A stretch of 21,562 bases of DNA. Origin: Pseudorhodobacter antarcticus. GTDB lineage: Bacteria; Pseudomonadota; Alphaproteobacteria; Rhodobacterales; Rhodobacteraceae. The translations under genes were made by a program, and so were the position numbers. How positions within the stretch are numbered: position 1 is the first letter of the stretch; every line of letters begins with the position of its first letter. The notes under the pieces are model-generated. The model had not been told where the DNA came from. It saw only the letters and a program-made list of their open reading frames with translations, and ran no database searches. This document shows positions 14,446-21,562 of the stretch, one piece after another. The DNA lies in the NCBI GenBank assembly GCA_945897655.1, contig CAMDHB010000014.1:1-21562 (forward strand), read 5' to 3'.

Positions 14446-15492
14446 ATGAAAACGAAACACGTTCTGGGCCTGACCGCTGCCCTGATGCTGGGCGGCACCA
14501 GCCTTGCCTATGCCGAAGCGATCAAGATCAACGGTGGCACCGCCGCTGACATGGTTTTGCTGCCGAAATTCCTGGGGATCCTGGTGTTCGATCAGGCGAA
14601 CGAGGGCGCGCAGGAAGCGCATGCCGAACTCGCCAACGGCGGCACGCTGACCTTCCAAGGCCCGACGCCGGAAAACTCGGTCGCCGGTCAAATCGAGATG
14701 GTGACGACGGCTGCGACCCAGAAACTGGCCGCACTGATGCTGTCCAACAACGCGGGGGACCAGATTTCGCCCTCGGCTCAGGCCGCACAAGCTGCTGGCA
14801 CCAAGGTTGTGACCTGGGACAGCCCGATCCCCTCGGGTGCTGGTGAAGACCTGTTCATCAGCCAGGTGGACTTTGGTTCCATCGGCGTTGTGATGGCCGA
14901 CATGGCGCTGTCGATGGTGGGCGCGGATGGCGGCGAAATGGCCGTTCTGTCGGCAACCCCCGACGCCGCCAACCAGAACGCCTGGATCGACGCCATGAAG
15001 AAAGTGCTGGCCGAGGATGCCAAGTACGCGGGCGTCAAACTGGTCGATGTCGTCTATGGCGATGATCAGGCCGAAGTCAGCTATAACCGTGCCCTGGCGC
15101 TGGTGGACAAGTATCCGAACCTGGAAGTGATCATGGCCCCCACAACCGTGGGCATCCAGGCCGCTGCCAAGGCGATGCAGGACGAAAACCTGTGCGGCAA
15201 GGTCGGCGTGTCGGGTCTGGGTCTGCCGTCGGAAATGGTCAGCTACACCCTGAACGGCTGCGCCCCGCAATTCGCCCTGTGGGACTTCCGCGATCTGGGC
15301 TACCTGACCTACTATGCCGCTTATGGCTTGGCCACCGGCCAATTGACCGGCGAAATCGGTGAAACCTTCACCGCTGGTCGCATGGGCGACTACACGATCG
15401 AGGCTGATCCGGGCCGGGCGAACGCTAAGCGCGTTCTGATGGGGCCGTTCACCGTTTACACCAAGGACAACGTCGAAGCCGCTTCGAAGTAA
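14446..15492 (+). CDS. Sugar ABC transporter periplasmic binding protein, RhaS-like (rhamnose/AI-2 type)
   Basis: The 348-residue protein starts with a clear Sec signal peptide: basic MKTKH, hydrophobic core to residue ~18, and a likely cut after LAYA (between residues 23 and 24). The mature part is a type I periplasmic binding protein. Stretches such as VLSATPDAANQNAWIDAMKK, VYGDDQAEVSYNRA, GVSGLGLPSEMV and GETFTAGRMGDYTIEA match my memory of the rhamnose-binding RhaS group. It would deliver a monosaccharide or close relative to the permeases encoded downstream. GGAGG (14436-14440) lies 5 bases before ATG. Hairpins on both sides of the gene suggest its message is separately stabilised, as is common for binding proteins. 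The ligand cannot be fixed from sequence. Confidence 0.88.
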   Translation: MKTKHVLGLTAALMLGGTSLAYAEAIKINGGTAADMVLLPKFLGILVFDQANEGAQEAHAELANGGTLTFQGPTPENSVAGQIEMVTTAATQKLAALMLSNNAGDQISPSAQAAQAAGTKVVTWDSPIPSGAGEDLFISQVDFGSIGVVMADMALSMVGADGGEMAVLSATPDAANQNAWIDAMKKVLAEDAKYAGVKLVDVVYGDDQAEVSYNRALALVDKYPNLEVIMAPTTVGIQAAAKAMQDENLCGKVGVSGLGLPSEMVSYTLNGCAPQFALWDFRDLGYLTYYAAYGLATGQLTGEIGETFTAGRMGDYTIEADPGRANAKRVLMGPFTVYTKDNVEAASK

Positions 15493-15499
15493 TCCTTTG

Positions 15500-15524
15500 G
15501 GCAGGGCCGCTTGCAGGCCCTGCC
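15500..15524 (+). other. Intercistronic hairpin after the binding-protein gene
   Basis: GGCAGGGCC (15500-15508) pairs perfectly with GGCCCTGCC (15516-15524) around a 7-base loop, starting 8 bases after the binding-protein stop. No U-tract follows. Such stems between binding-protein and ATPase genes often block 3' exonucleases or cut read-through so that the binding protein is made in excess. Confidence 0.6.
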
Positions 15525-15544
15525 GCCTTCCCCCGGAAAACACC

Positions 15545-17041
15545 ATGACCCAACCCACACTGGCCCTGCGGTCGGTCTCGAAGTCATTCGGGATGACGGC
15601 TGCCCTGGACGACATGACGCTGGAGCTTTTCCCCGGCGAGGTTCACGCCATCGTGGGCGAGAATGGCGCGGGCAAATCGACCATGATCAAGATCATGACC
15701 GGGGTGCATCAACCCACCTCGGGCCGGATCGAGATTGACGGCGCGCCTGTGGTCATGTCGGGCACGAAGGCGGCACGGCTGCGTGGGGTGGCTGCGATCT
15801 ATCAGGAACCAATGGTCTTTCCCGATCTGGATGTGACCGAGAATATCTTCATCTCTGCCACCGATGGCCTTGTCCTGCACCGCGCAGCGATGCGCCGCGA
15901 TGCCCTGGCGCTGATCGCCCGCATCGGCATGACTCTGGACGTGGACCGCGTCGCCTCGGGCCTGTCGCTGGCCGAACAGCAGGCGGTCGAGATTGCGCGG
16001 GCCCTGTCCCAAGACGTGCGCGTGCTGATCATGGACGAACCCACCGCCAGCCTGTCGGCGCATGAGGCCGCAGAACTGCGCCGCATTGCCCGGACGCTGG
16101 CTGATGGTGGGGTGGCGGTTGTCTATATCTCGCACCGGTTGGAGGAGGTGTTCCAGATCGCTGACCGCGTGTCGGTGATCCGCGATGGCAAGCATATCTC
16201 GACCCGGGCGATTGCCGACACCAACCCGCAACTGCTGATCGCCGACATGGTGGGGCGCGAGGTCGGGAACTACTTCACCAAGATGCCCTCAACCGCGCAG
16301 GACGATGTTTTGTTGCGGGTACAGGGCCTTGGCGTGGCCGGGGTGTTCGACGATGTATCCTTCGATCTGCGCCGGGGCGAGGTTCTGGCGATGGCCGGGC
16401 TGATCGGCGCACGGCGGACCGATGTCGCGCTGACGCTGTTTGGCATTCTACGCGCGACCTCGGGGCAGGTGTCCTACAAGGGGCGGCCTTTGACCCTGCG
16501 CTCACCTGCCGATGCGATTGCGGCGGGGATTGCCTATGTGTCCGAGGACCGGCGCAAGCTGGGGCTGGCGATGGCCCTGCCGATCCGCTGGAACATCTCG
16601 CTCGCGACCCTCAAACGCTATCTCTCGCGGTTGGGGCTGATCGATGTGGGGGCCGAGACGGACATGGCCCTGTCCTTCCGCAAACGGCTGAACATCCGCA
16701 CGCCGGATGTGGAAATGACCGTGGGCATGCTCTCGGGCGGCAATCAGCAAAAGGTGATGCTGGCCAAATGGTTGAACATGCAGCCTGACCTTCTGATCGT
16801 GGATGAACCCACGCGCGGCATTGATGTGGGGTCGAAGGCCGAGGTGCATGACCTGATCCGCGCCTTTGCCGCAGCCGGTGGGGCGGTTCTGGTGGTGTCG
16901 TCCGACCTTCCGGAAGTTCTGGCGATGGGCGACCGAATTTTGGTGATGCGCGAGGGGCAGCAGATGGCCATTCTGGACAGCGGCGAGGCATCCCAGGAAC
17001 GCATCATGGCCCTTGCCACCGGGCAGCGGGGGGCCGCGTAA
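15545..17041 (+). CDS. Sugar ABC transporter ATP-binding protein with two ABC domains (RhaT/RbsA type)
   Basis: This 498-residue protein is a CUT2-family double ATPase. The first domain has Walker A GENGAGKST (residues 38-46), Q-loop Gln87, a variant signature LSLAEQQ (140-146), Walker B LIMDEP (161-166) and switch His197. The second has the degenerate Walker A GLIGARRTD (285-293), normal for CUT2 proteins, the canonical signature LSGGNQQ (396-402) and Walker B LIVDEPTRGID (417-427). It powers uptake through the two permeases that follow. ATG 15545 is used (MTQPTLALRSVSKSFGM); the longer frame from 15497 would run through the intercistronic hairpin. Its stop overlaps the first permease start (TAATG). 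The GARRT loop, rather than GAGRT, is as I remember RhaT. Confidence 0.93.
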   Translation: MTQPTLALRSVSKSFGMTAALDDMTLELFPGEVHAIVGENGAGKSTMIKIMTGVHQPTSGRIEIDGAPVVMSGTKAARLRGVAAIYQEPMVFPDLDVTENIFISATDGLVLHRAAMRRDALALIARIGMTLDVDRVASGLSLAEQQAVEIARALSQDVRVLIMDEPTASLSAHEAAELRRIARTLADGGVAVVYISHRLEEVFQIADRVSVIRDGKHISTRAIADTNPQLLIADMVGREVGNYFTKMPSTAQDDVLLRVQGLGVAGVFDDVSFDLRRGEVLAMAGLIGARRTDVALTLFGILRATSGQVSYKGRPLTLRSPADAIAAGIAYVSEDRRKLGLAMALPIRWNISLATLKRYLSRLGLIDVGAETDMALSFRKRLNIRTPDVEMTVGMLSGGNQQKVMLAKWLNMQPDLLIVDEPTRGIDVGSKAEVHDLIRAFAAAGGAVLVVSSDLPEVLAMGDRILVMREGQQMAILDSGEASQERIMALATGQRGAA

Positions 17042-18069
17042 TGCTACAGAAAATCGCCCCGCAAACCCTGCGGATCATCGCCCTGCTGGCCGTTCTGGTG
17101 CTGATCACCCTGTTCTTCACCACCCAGATCGAAGGGTTCCTCAGCGGCCGCCTCTTCAACCGCATCTCCTCCTCCGTCGCCATCATGGCACTGGTCGCCA
17201 CCGGGCAGACGCTCGTCATCCTGACCCGCAACATTGACCTGTCCGTTGGCTCTGTCGTGGGCTTTGTCGCCTTTGCGGCGGGGTCGATGATCACCAATCA
17301 CCCCGACCTAAGCCCCGCCGTCCTCCTGGCCTATTCCGCCGCCTTGGGGGCCGGGTTCGGGTTGATCAACGGGCTTTTGGTCGCCTATGCCCGCGTGCCG
17401 TCGATCATCGTCACCCTGGCGACGATGGCCCTCTTCCGGTCAACCTTGGTCGAGTTTTCGGATGGCAAATCCATCACAACCGACAACCTGCCCGCCTGGC
17501 TGACCGATTTCCCGAATATGGTGGTATTCGCCTTGGGCCAGATGGAGTTTCGCGCCGGCTTCTGCGCCTCGGTTCTGGTCGTGATCGTGGCCCATCTGGC
17601 GATGACGAAACTGCGCGCCGCACGGCAGCTTTATGCCGTAGGGTCCAACCCCGAGGCGGCTGATCTGGCGGGGATTGATGCGGCACGTGTGGTTCTGGTC
17701 GCCTTTGTGCTGTCGGGCGTTATGGCAGGGTTGGCCGGGTTCATGTTCCTGGCGCGGTTCGGCAACATCACCGTGGTGGCGGGGATGGGGTTCGAACTCA
17801 AATCCGTCGCATCGGCGGTCGTGGGCGGGGTCAACATCTTTGGCGGATCGGGGTCGGTGATCGGGGCTTTCCTTGGCGCCATTCTGGTGGACCTCTTGGA
17901 AACCGGACTGGTCCGCTGGGCCGTGGTCAGCGAATTCTGGCGTGAGGCTGTGCTGGGCACCCTTATCCTCGCCGCCGTGGCGACCGACACCATCATCAGC
18001 CGCCGCTTGACCAAGGCAAGGGCCGAGCGGGCGCAGAAAGAGGCTTTGGCATCACGGGTGGCGAAATGA
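17041..18069 (+). CDS. Sugar ABC transporter permease 1 (RhaP-like, CUT2 family)
   Basis: The 342-residue inner-membrane protein has about eight to ten hydrophobic segments and the CUT2 permease hallmarks. These are ILTRNIDLSVGSVVGF in the N-terminal half, YAVGSNPEAADLAGID (the loop that contacts the ATPase), and VVGGVNIFGGSGSVIGAFLGA near the C-terminus. A charged C-terminal tail (KARAERAQKEAL) follows the last helix. It forms a heterodimeric channel with the next gene product. Start and stop both overlap neighbours (TAATG at 17039-17043, ATGA at 18066-18069). Assignment to RhaP rather than RhaQ is by order only. Confidence 0.92.
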   Translation: MLQKIAPQTLRIIALLAVLVLITLFFTTQIEGFLSGRLFNRISSSVAIMALVATGQTLVILTRNIDLSVGSVVGFVAFAAGSMITNHPDLSPAVLLAYSAALGAGFGLINGLLVAYARVPSIIVTLATMALFRSTLVEFSDGKSITTDNLPAWLTDFPNMVVFALGQMEFRAGFCASVLVVIVAHLAMTKLRAARQLYAVGSNPEAADLAGIDAARVVLVAFVLSGVMAGLAGFMFLARFGNITVVAGMGFELKSVASAVVGGVNIFGGSGSVIGAFLGAILVDLLETGLVRWAVVSEFWREAVLGTLILAAVATDTIISRRLTKARAERAQKEALASRVAK

Positions 18070-19013
18070 TGGCACGTCTGAAAAGCTGGGAAGGGCTGCT
18101 GCTGGCAACGCTCCTGGTGATCTTCACCTTCAACGCCTGGGCCACGCCCGAGTTTCTGACAGTGGGTAACCAGATCAACCTGTTCCAACTGTCGATCGAA
18201 AAGATCATCATGGCCCTGGTGATGACCTTTGTGATCATCAACGCCGAGATTGACCTGTCCATCGGGTCCATGATGGGCCTGGCCGCCTGCGCCTTTGGCT
18301 GGATGTTTATCCAAGGCGTGCCGCCGGGCCTGTGCATCGTGATCTGCCTTGCCATCGGGCTGTTGGGCGGGGCGCTGAATGGCTGGCTGATCACCAGCAT
18401 CGGCTTGCCCTCGCTGGTGGTGACCCTGGGCACCCTGATCGGGTTTCGCGGCCTTGCCCGGGTGATGGTCGAGGATCGGGGCATCAACGATTTCCCCGAT
18501 TGGTTCGACGCGCTTGGCCAACAGGGGCTGCTGGGCCCGGTGCCATTTGCCCTGATCGCCTTTGTCGTGCTGTTTGTGGTCCTCTACATCGTGCTCGAGC
18601 GCTCCTCCTTTGGCCGCCTGACCTATGTCATCGGGTCGAACAAGGATGTCGCCGAATATGCCGGCATCAACACTGGGCGGCACAAGATGGTAATCTTCAT
18701 GGCGTCCGGCCTGATCGCCGCCTTTGCGGGGCTGCTGTTTGCCGCCCGCGTGGGGGCCGTCCGGGGCGATGTCGGCAACGGCTTCGAACTGGACGTGATC
18801 ACCATTGTCTTGCTGGGCGGGGTCAGTATCTTTGGCGGCAAGGGCACTCTGGTTGGCACCTTGCTGGCCATTCTGATCGTGCTGAACCTGCGCAATGGGA
18901 TGGGGCTGTTGGACATCACGGGGCACTTGCAAACCGGCGTCATCGGCATCTTGCTGATCGCCTCGGTCATCATCCCCCGCATCCGTCTGGGACGAAGGGC
19001 CGAGGCCGCATGA
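18066..19013 (+). CDS. Sugar ABC transporter permease 2 (RhaQ-like, CUT2 family)
   Basis: The 315-residue membrane protein is the partner of the preceding permease. It has the same marks in diverged form: IINAEIDLSIGSMMGL, YVIGSNKDVAEYAGINTG and LLGGVSIFGGKGTLVGTLLA, spread over about eight to ten hydrophobic segments. It ends with a short arginine-rich cytoplasmic tail. The start is within ATGATGG, overlapping the upstream stop by 4 bases. The regulator gene start overlaps its own stop (ATGA at 19010-19013). The two permeases are clearly paralogs but not recent duplicates, consistent with a heterodimer. Confidence 0.92.
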   Translation: MMARLKSWEGLLLATLLVIFTFNAWATPEFLTVGNQINLFQLSIEKIIMALVMTFVIINAEIDLSIGSMMGLAACAFGWMFIQGVPPGLCIVICLAIGLLGGALNGWLITSIGLPSLVVTLGTLIGFRGLARVMVEDRGINDFPDWFDALGQQGLLGPVPFALIAFVVLFVVLYIVLERSSFGRLTYVIGSNKDVAEYAGINTGRHKMVIFMASGLIAAFAGLLFAARVGAVRGDVGNGFELDVITIVLLGGVSIFGGKGTLVGTLLAILIVLNLRNGMGLLDITGHLQTGVIGILLIASVIIPRIRLGRRAEAA

Positions 19014-19738
19014 CCGACCCCGCCCGCATCGAGTTTGACGCGCCCATCATCCGCGAATCCGTGGCCGAGATGGTCGTGCGACGCATTCTGGACATGGTCA
19101 AGGCCGGGGTCCTGAAGGCGGGCGACGCCCTGCCGCCCGAACGGGACCTGGCCCTGTCGCTGAACGTCTCCCGCCCCTCAGTGCGCGAGGCGATGCGGGG
19201 GCTGGCCGTGCTGGGCGTGGTCAAGACGCGGCAGGGCGGCGGGGCCTATATCAGTGACCTTGGCCCCGACAGCCTGCTCGGGCCCTTGCAGTTCTACCTG
19301 TCGCTGGAACGCATGAACATCCGCGAGCTTTATGACGCCCGCTCGCTGATCGAAAGCGATGTGGCCCGGCGGGCGGCGGTCGCGATATCCGACGCCGATC
19401 TGGCCCGGCTGGAAGTCATGCTGACCGAGCAGGCCCAGACCATCGGCGACCCCATCGCCTTTCGCCAATCGGATTTCGAGTTTCACGAGGTCATCTGGAT
19501 CGGCTCAGGCAATGCCTTCCTCAAACGCATCGGCGAAAGCCTGAACGTGCTGGGGTTGGAGTTTCGCAAGCGCGCTTCCGAAAAACCCGGCGTGCTGGAG
19601 CAATCCTTGCAAGACCACCGCCGCCTGCTGGACGCGCTCAAATCGCGCGACCCCGAGGCGGCGGCCCGCGCCGCCGAGGCGCATATGCAAAACGTCTATC
19701 AATCGACAATCAGTCAAGGAGAACGTGATGGCGGCTAG
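19010..19738 (+). CDS. GntR family transcriptional regulator, FadR subfamily (FCD domain)
   Basis: The 242-residue regulator has an N-terminal winged helix-turn-helix: GDALPPERDLALSLNVSRPS (38-57) continuing VREAMRGLAVLGV, then RQGGGAYIS. It is followed by an all-helical FCD ligand domain. His159 (EFHEV), His203 (QDHRR) and His225 (EAHMQ) sit where the FCD metal site expects its three histidines; Asp109 (LYDAR) may be the fourth ligand. Such proteins usually repress and release DNA on binding a carboxylate or sugar-acid metabolite. The operator-like palindrome at 11469-11487 is the likely target. The longer open frame to 18332 runs inside the permease gene in another frame and is not used. 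ATG 19010 overlaps the permease stop; its own TAG overlaps the next gene by 11 bases. Confidence 0.93.
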   Translation: MTDPARIEFDAPIIRESVAEMVVRRILDMVKAGVLKAGDALPPERDLALSLNVSRPSVREAMRGLAVLGVVKTRQGGGAYISDLGPDSLLGPLQFYLSLERMNIRELYDARSLIESDVARRAAVAISDADLARLEVMLTEQAQTIGDPIAFRQSDFEFHEVIWIGSGNAFLKRIGESLNVLGLEFRKRASEKPGVLEQSLQDHRRLLDALKSRDPEAAARAAEAHMQNVYQSTISQGERDGG

Positions 19739-20774
19739 GATCGGGGTCGTGGGCATCGGATGGTGGGCCTGTTTCAACCATATCCCCACGCTGCAAGCCT
19801 CAGACGATGTCGAGGCGGTTGCGATCTGTGACCTCAGCGACGCGCGGTTAGCCGAGGTGGGCGACCGTTTCGGCATCACCGCCCGCTACAAGGACGTGGC
19901 GCAGATGGTGGCCGAACAGCGGCTGGATGGGGTCATCGTCTCGACCCCCCATGTCGCCCACACCGCCCCCGCGATAGCCGCTCTTCAGGCAGGCGCCCAT
20001 GTGCTTGTGGAAAAGCCGATGGCGACCACGGCGGCGGATGGCCGGGCGATTGCAGCGGCGGGGGTGGCGGCAGGGCGGCAGGTGATGGTGCCGACCGGGC
20101 TGAACTTTACCGGCTACACCACGACGGCGGCCCGTTGGGTTGCCGAGGGCCGCATCGGCACCGTGCGCCATGCCGTCTGCCAGATGGGATCAGCCCTGCA
20201 CGACCTGATGGCGGGCGAACCGATGCTGGAGACGACCGACCACCTCTACCGCCCCCCCGCCTCAACCTGGGCCGATCCGGCCAAGGCGGGCGGCTATGCC
20301 TGGGGTCAGATGAGCCATTCGGTGGGATGGCTGGCCCATGTGGCCGACCTGAGATTCGAGACGATCTATTGCATGGATGGCAAATCACCTTCGGGCGTCG
20401 ATTACTATGATGCCGCCGTGGGCAGGGCCACCAATGGCGCGACGGTCAGCTTTTCGGGGGCCGCGACCGTGCCCAAGCATCGCGGGATGCAGACTGATAT
20501 CCGCATCTTCGGCACCGAAGGCGTGATTTTCTTCGACTGCGAAGGTGGCCGCGCCCGGCTGGAACTGGCGCGGATGGATGGTGTGAACGAGGTCTACCCG
20601 ATGCAACCGGGCGAGGCCGATTATGACGGTGCCCTGCCGGTGCGGCACTTTGCAGCCCTGTGTGCGGGCAAGCCGGTCGGCAACCCGGCGGATGGCGAAA
20701 ACGGCGCGCGGGTGACCGAGACGATTGCCGCCATGTACCGCTCGGCCCAATCTGGCAAGCCCGAGGTGGTGTGA
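19728..20774 (+). CDS. Gfo/Idh/MocA family oxidoreductase
   Basis: The 348-residue protein has the N-terminal Rossmann fold IGVVGIGWWACFNHIP (residues 5-20), VIVSTPHVAHTAPAI, and the family Lys in VLVEKPMAT (92-100). Its C-terminal substrate domain holds the candidate catalytic His197 in GQMSHSVGW. It would oxidise or reduce a sugar or sugar acid with NAD(P), often at C3 or C1. ATG 19728 has AAGGAG (19716-19721) 6 bases upstream; the GTG at 19725 is too close to it. It overlaps the regulator by 11 bases and the following TIM-barrel gene by one base (TGATG). A Gfo/Idh enzyme next to a TIM-barrel isomerase is a common pair in carbohydrate catabolism. Confidence 0.9.
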   Translation: MAARIGVVGIGWWACFNHIPTLQASDDVEAVAICDLSDARLAEVGDRFGITARYKDVAQMVAEQRLDGVIVSTPHVAHTAPAIAALQAGAHVLVEKPMATTAADGRAIAAAGVAAGRQVMVPTGLNFTGYTTTAARWVAEGRIGTVRHAVCQMGSALHDLMAGEPMLETTDHLYRPPASTWADPAKAGGYAWGQMSHSVGWLAHVADLRFETIYCMDGKSPSGVDYYDAAVGRATNGATVSFSGAATVPKHRGMQTDIRIFGTEGVIFFDCEGGRARLELARMDGVNEVYPMQPGEADYDGALPVRHFAALCAGKPVGNPADGENGARVTETIAAMYRSAQSGKPEVV

Positions 20775-21562
20775 TGCGCCTGTCGCTCACCTCATGGTCC
20801 TTCCCGTCCTGCAGCTTGCAGGAATGTGCAGGCATTGCGCGGGCCTTGGGGATTGGCGGGCTGGATGTCAGCCTGTTCTACCGTTCCGGCCTGAAAAAGG
20901 CCGAGATATTGGCCGACCCCGCCGCAGCTGCCGCCCCGCTGGAGGGTTTGGGCGTGGCGATCCCCAACTATTACCACCTCTTCGGTGAAGGTCTGGCGGG
21001 GCGCAATCTGGCCCTGCCCGGCACCACGGCGCAAAACGTGGCCGATCTGGCCCGCGTGATGGAGTTTGCCGATGCGGCAGGCATCGGGTCAGTGTTCATA
21101 CTGCCGGGGATCGTCAATCCTGGCCAGTCGCGGGACGATGCGGCGCGGGTGGCGACCGACAGTTTGCGGGCCTTGATCGAGGTCGCAAGCCCCCACAAGG
21201 CCCGCCTCTGCATCGAGCCACATGTCCATTCCTGGGCCGAAAGCCCCGACCTTGTCCGCCGTCTGGTGGATGATACCGGCATCGGTCTGGCACTCGACTA
21301 TGCCCATTTCGCCTGCCTCGGCTACCGTCAAGCCGAAGTCGACCCCCTCGCCCCCCATGCCGTGCATGTCCATCTGCGGCAGGCCCGCATGGGGGCGTTG
21401 CAGGCCAAGTTCGCGCAAGGCACGCTGAACTTTCCGGCCATGTTCGGCACCCTGCGCGCGGCGGGCTATACGGGCTGGCTGGCGTTGGAGGCGGTGCATC
21501 AGGACTATATGGCCACCTTGACCGAGGATGTGATCACCGAAACGGTGGCGATGCGGGATAGT
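20774..21562 (+). CDS. Sugar phosphate isomerase/epimerase family protein (xylose-isomerase-like TIM barrel), 3' end outside window
   Basis: From ATG 20774 the frame stays open to the window end, giving 263 residues without a stop. The sequence begins MRLSLTSWSFPSCSLQECAG and shows the divalent-metal ligands expected for the AP-endonuclease-2/xylose-isomerase-like barrel: Glu148 (CIEPHVH), Asp175 (ALDYAHF), His198 or His200 (AVHVHLRQ) and Glu239 (LALEAV). The family includes epimerases, isomerases and dehydratases of sugars and inositol derivatives. At 263 residues with the last ligand already passed, only a short C-terminal part is missing. The start overlaps the oxidoreductase stop in the string TGATG, so the two are translationally coupled. 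Confidence 0.87.
   Translation, partial: MRLSLTSWSFPSCSLQECAGIARALGIGGLDVSLFYRSGLKKAEILADPAAAAAPLEGLGVAIPNYYHLFGEGLAGRNLALPGTTAQNVADLARVMEFADAAGIGSVFILPGIVNPGQSRDDAARVATDSLRALIEVASPHKARLCIEPHVHSWAESPDLVRRLVDDTGIGLALDYAHFACLGYRQAEVDPLAPHAVHVHLRQARMGALQAKFAQGTLNFPAMFGTLRAAGYTGWLALEAVHQDYMATLTEDVITETVAMRDS

Noticed and set aside
14389..15615. Long minus-strand open frame of about 408 codons opposite the binding-protein gene
   Set aside because: It mirrors a gene with a clear signal peptide and family motifs on the plus strand; its translation is His/Gln/Arg-rich and family-free, typical of antisense frames in GC-rich genomes.
17631..18932. Long minus-strand open frame of about 433 codons opposite the two permeases
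   Set aside because: The permease motifs on the plus strand are clear, and the antisense translation is low-complexity (many Gln, His, Asp, Pro).
14446..19013. Firm assignment of the transporter to L-rhamnose
   Set aside because: Only transporter resemblance supports it. No rhamnose catabolic enzymes are visible, and binding proteins of this group change ligand easily.

Overview
The window is GC-rich (by eye well above 60%), with tightly packed genes, many 1-11 nt start/stop overlaps and good Shine-Dalgarno sites. Several gene types point to an alphaproteobacterium of the order Rhodobacterales (family Rhodobacteraceae): the GT14-type glycosyltransferase with a long C-terminal extension, the tandem YdeI/OmpD-associated genes, and the RhaSTPQ-like sugar ABC transporter in a GntR-controlled catabolic cluster. 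This placement is from remembered family distribution and style, not from a search.

Left part (1-11445): mostly housekeeping. It opens with the 3' end of smc, then a very short open frame encoding a probable single-pass membrane peptide, then a divergent pair: a Sulfotransfer_2-type sulfotransferase (minus) and a GT14/xylosyltransferase-like glycosyltransferase (plus). A plus-strand run follows: HIT protein, class I methyltransferase of the ETF-beta lysine methyltransferase type, and a DUF1203 protein. It meets head-on a minus-strand run that reads polA, GNAT acetyltransferase, MmcQ/YjbR protein, YdeI protein, YdeI protein. Upstream of polA, and divergent from it, is a second GNAT gene with a structured leader and a candidate promoter. 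A convergent terminator-like hairpin separates it from a minus-strand SDR oxidoreductase gene.

Right part (10678-21562): a sugar or sugar-acid catabolic locus. The SDR gene diverges from a co-directional block running to the window edge: enolase-superfamily (MR/MLE) dehydratase, acetoacetate-decarboxylase-family protein, D-2-hydroxyacid dehydrogenase, periplasmic sugar-binding protein, double-domain ABC ATPase, two permeases, GntR/FadR-family repressor, Gfo/Idh/MocA oxidoreductase, and a TIM-barrel isomerase/epimerase that is cut by the window end. Most joins are ATGA or TGATG overlaps. Between the SDR and enolase genes lies a perfect 19-bp palindrome, TAATTGGCCTGACCAATTA, of the type bound by FadR-subfamily GntR repressors. 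It directly follows a TTGACA-containing promoter candidate for the SDR gene. The simple model is that the GntR protein in the cluster represses both divergent units until the transported sugar or an intermediate appears.

The transporter resembles the rhamnose RhaSTPQ system, but no rhamnose isomerase, kinase or aldolase gene is visible, so the substrate is open. The most interesting possibility is that the lysine-containing acetoacetate-decarboxylase-family enzyme acts on the 2-keto-3-deoxy acid made by the enolase-superfamily enzyme, in place of a normal KDG-type aldolase. I saw no tRNA, rRNA, CRISPR array, insertion sequence or prophage. No gene-free stretch is longer than about 240 bases.
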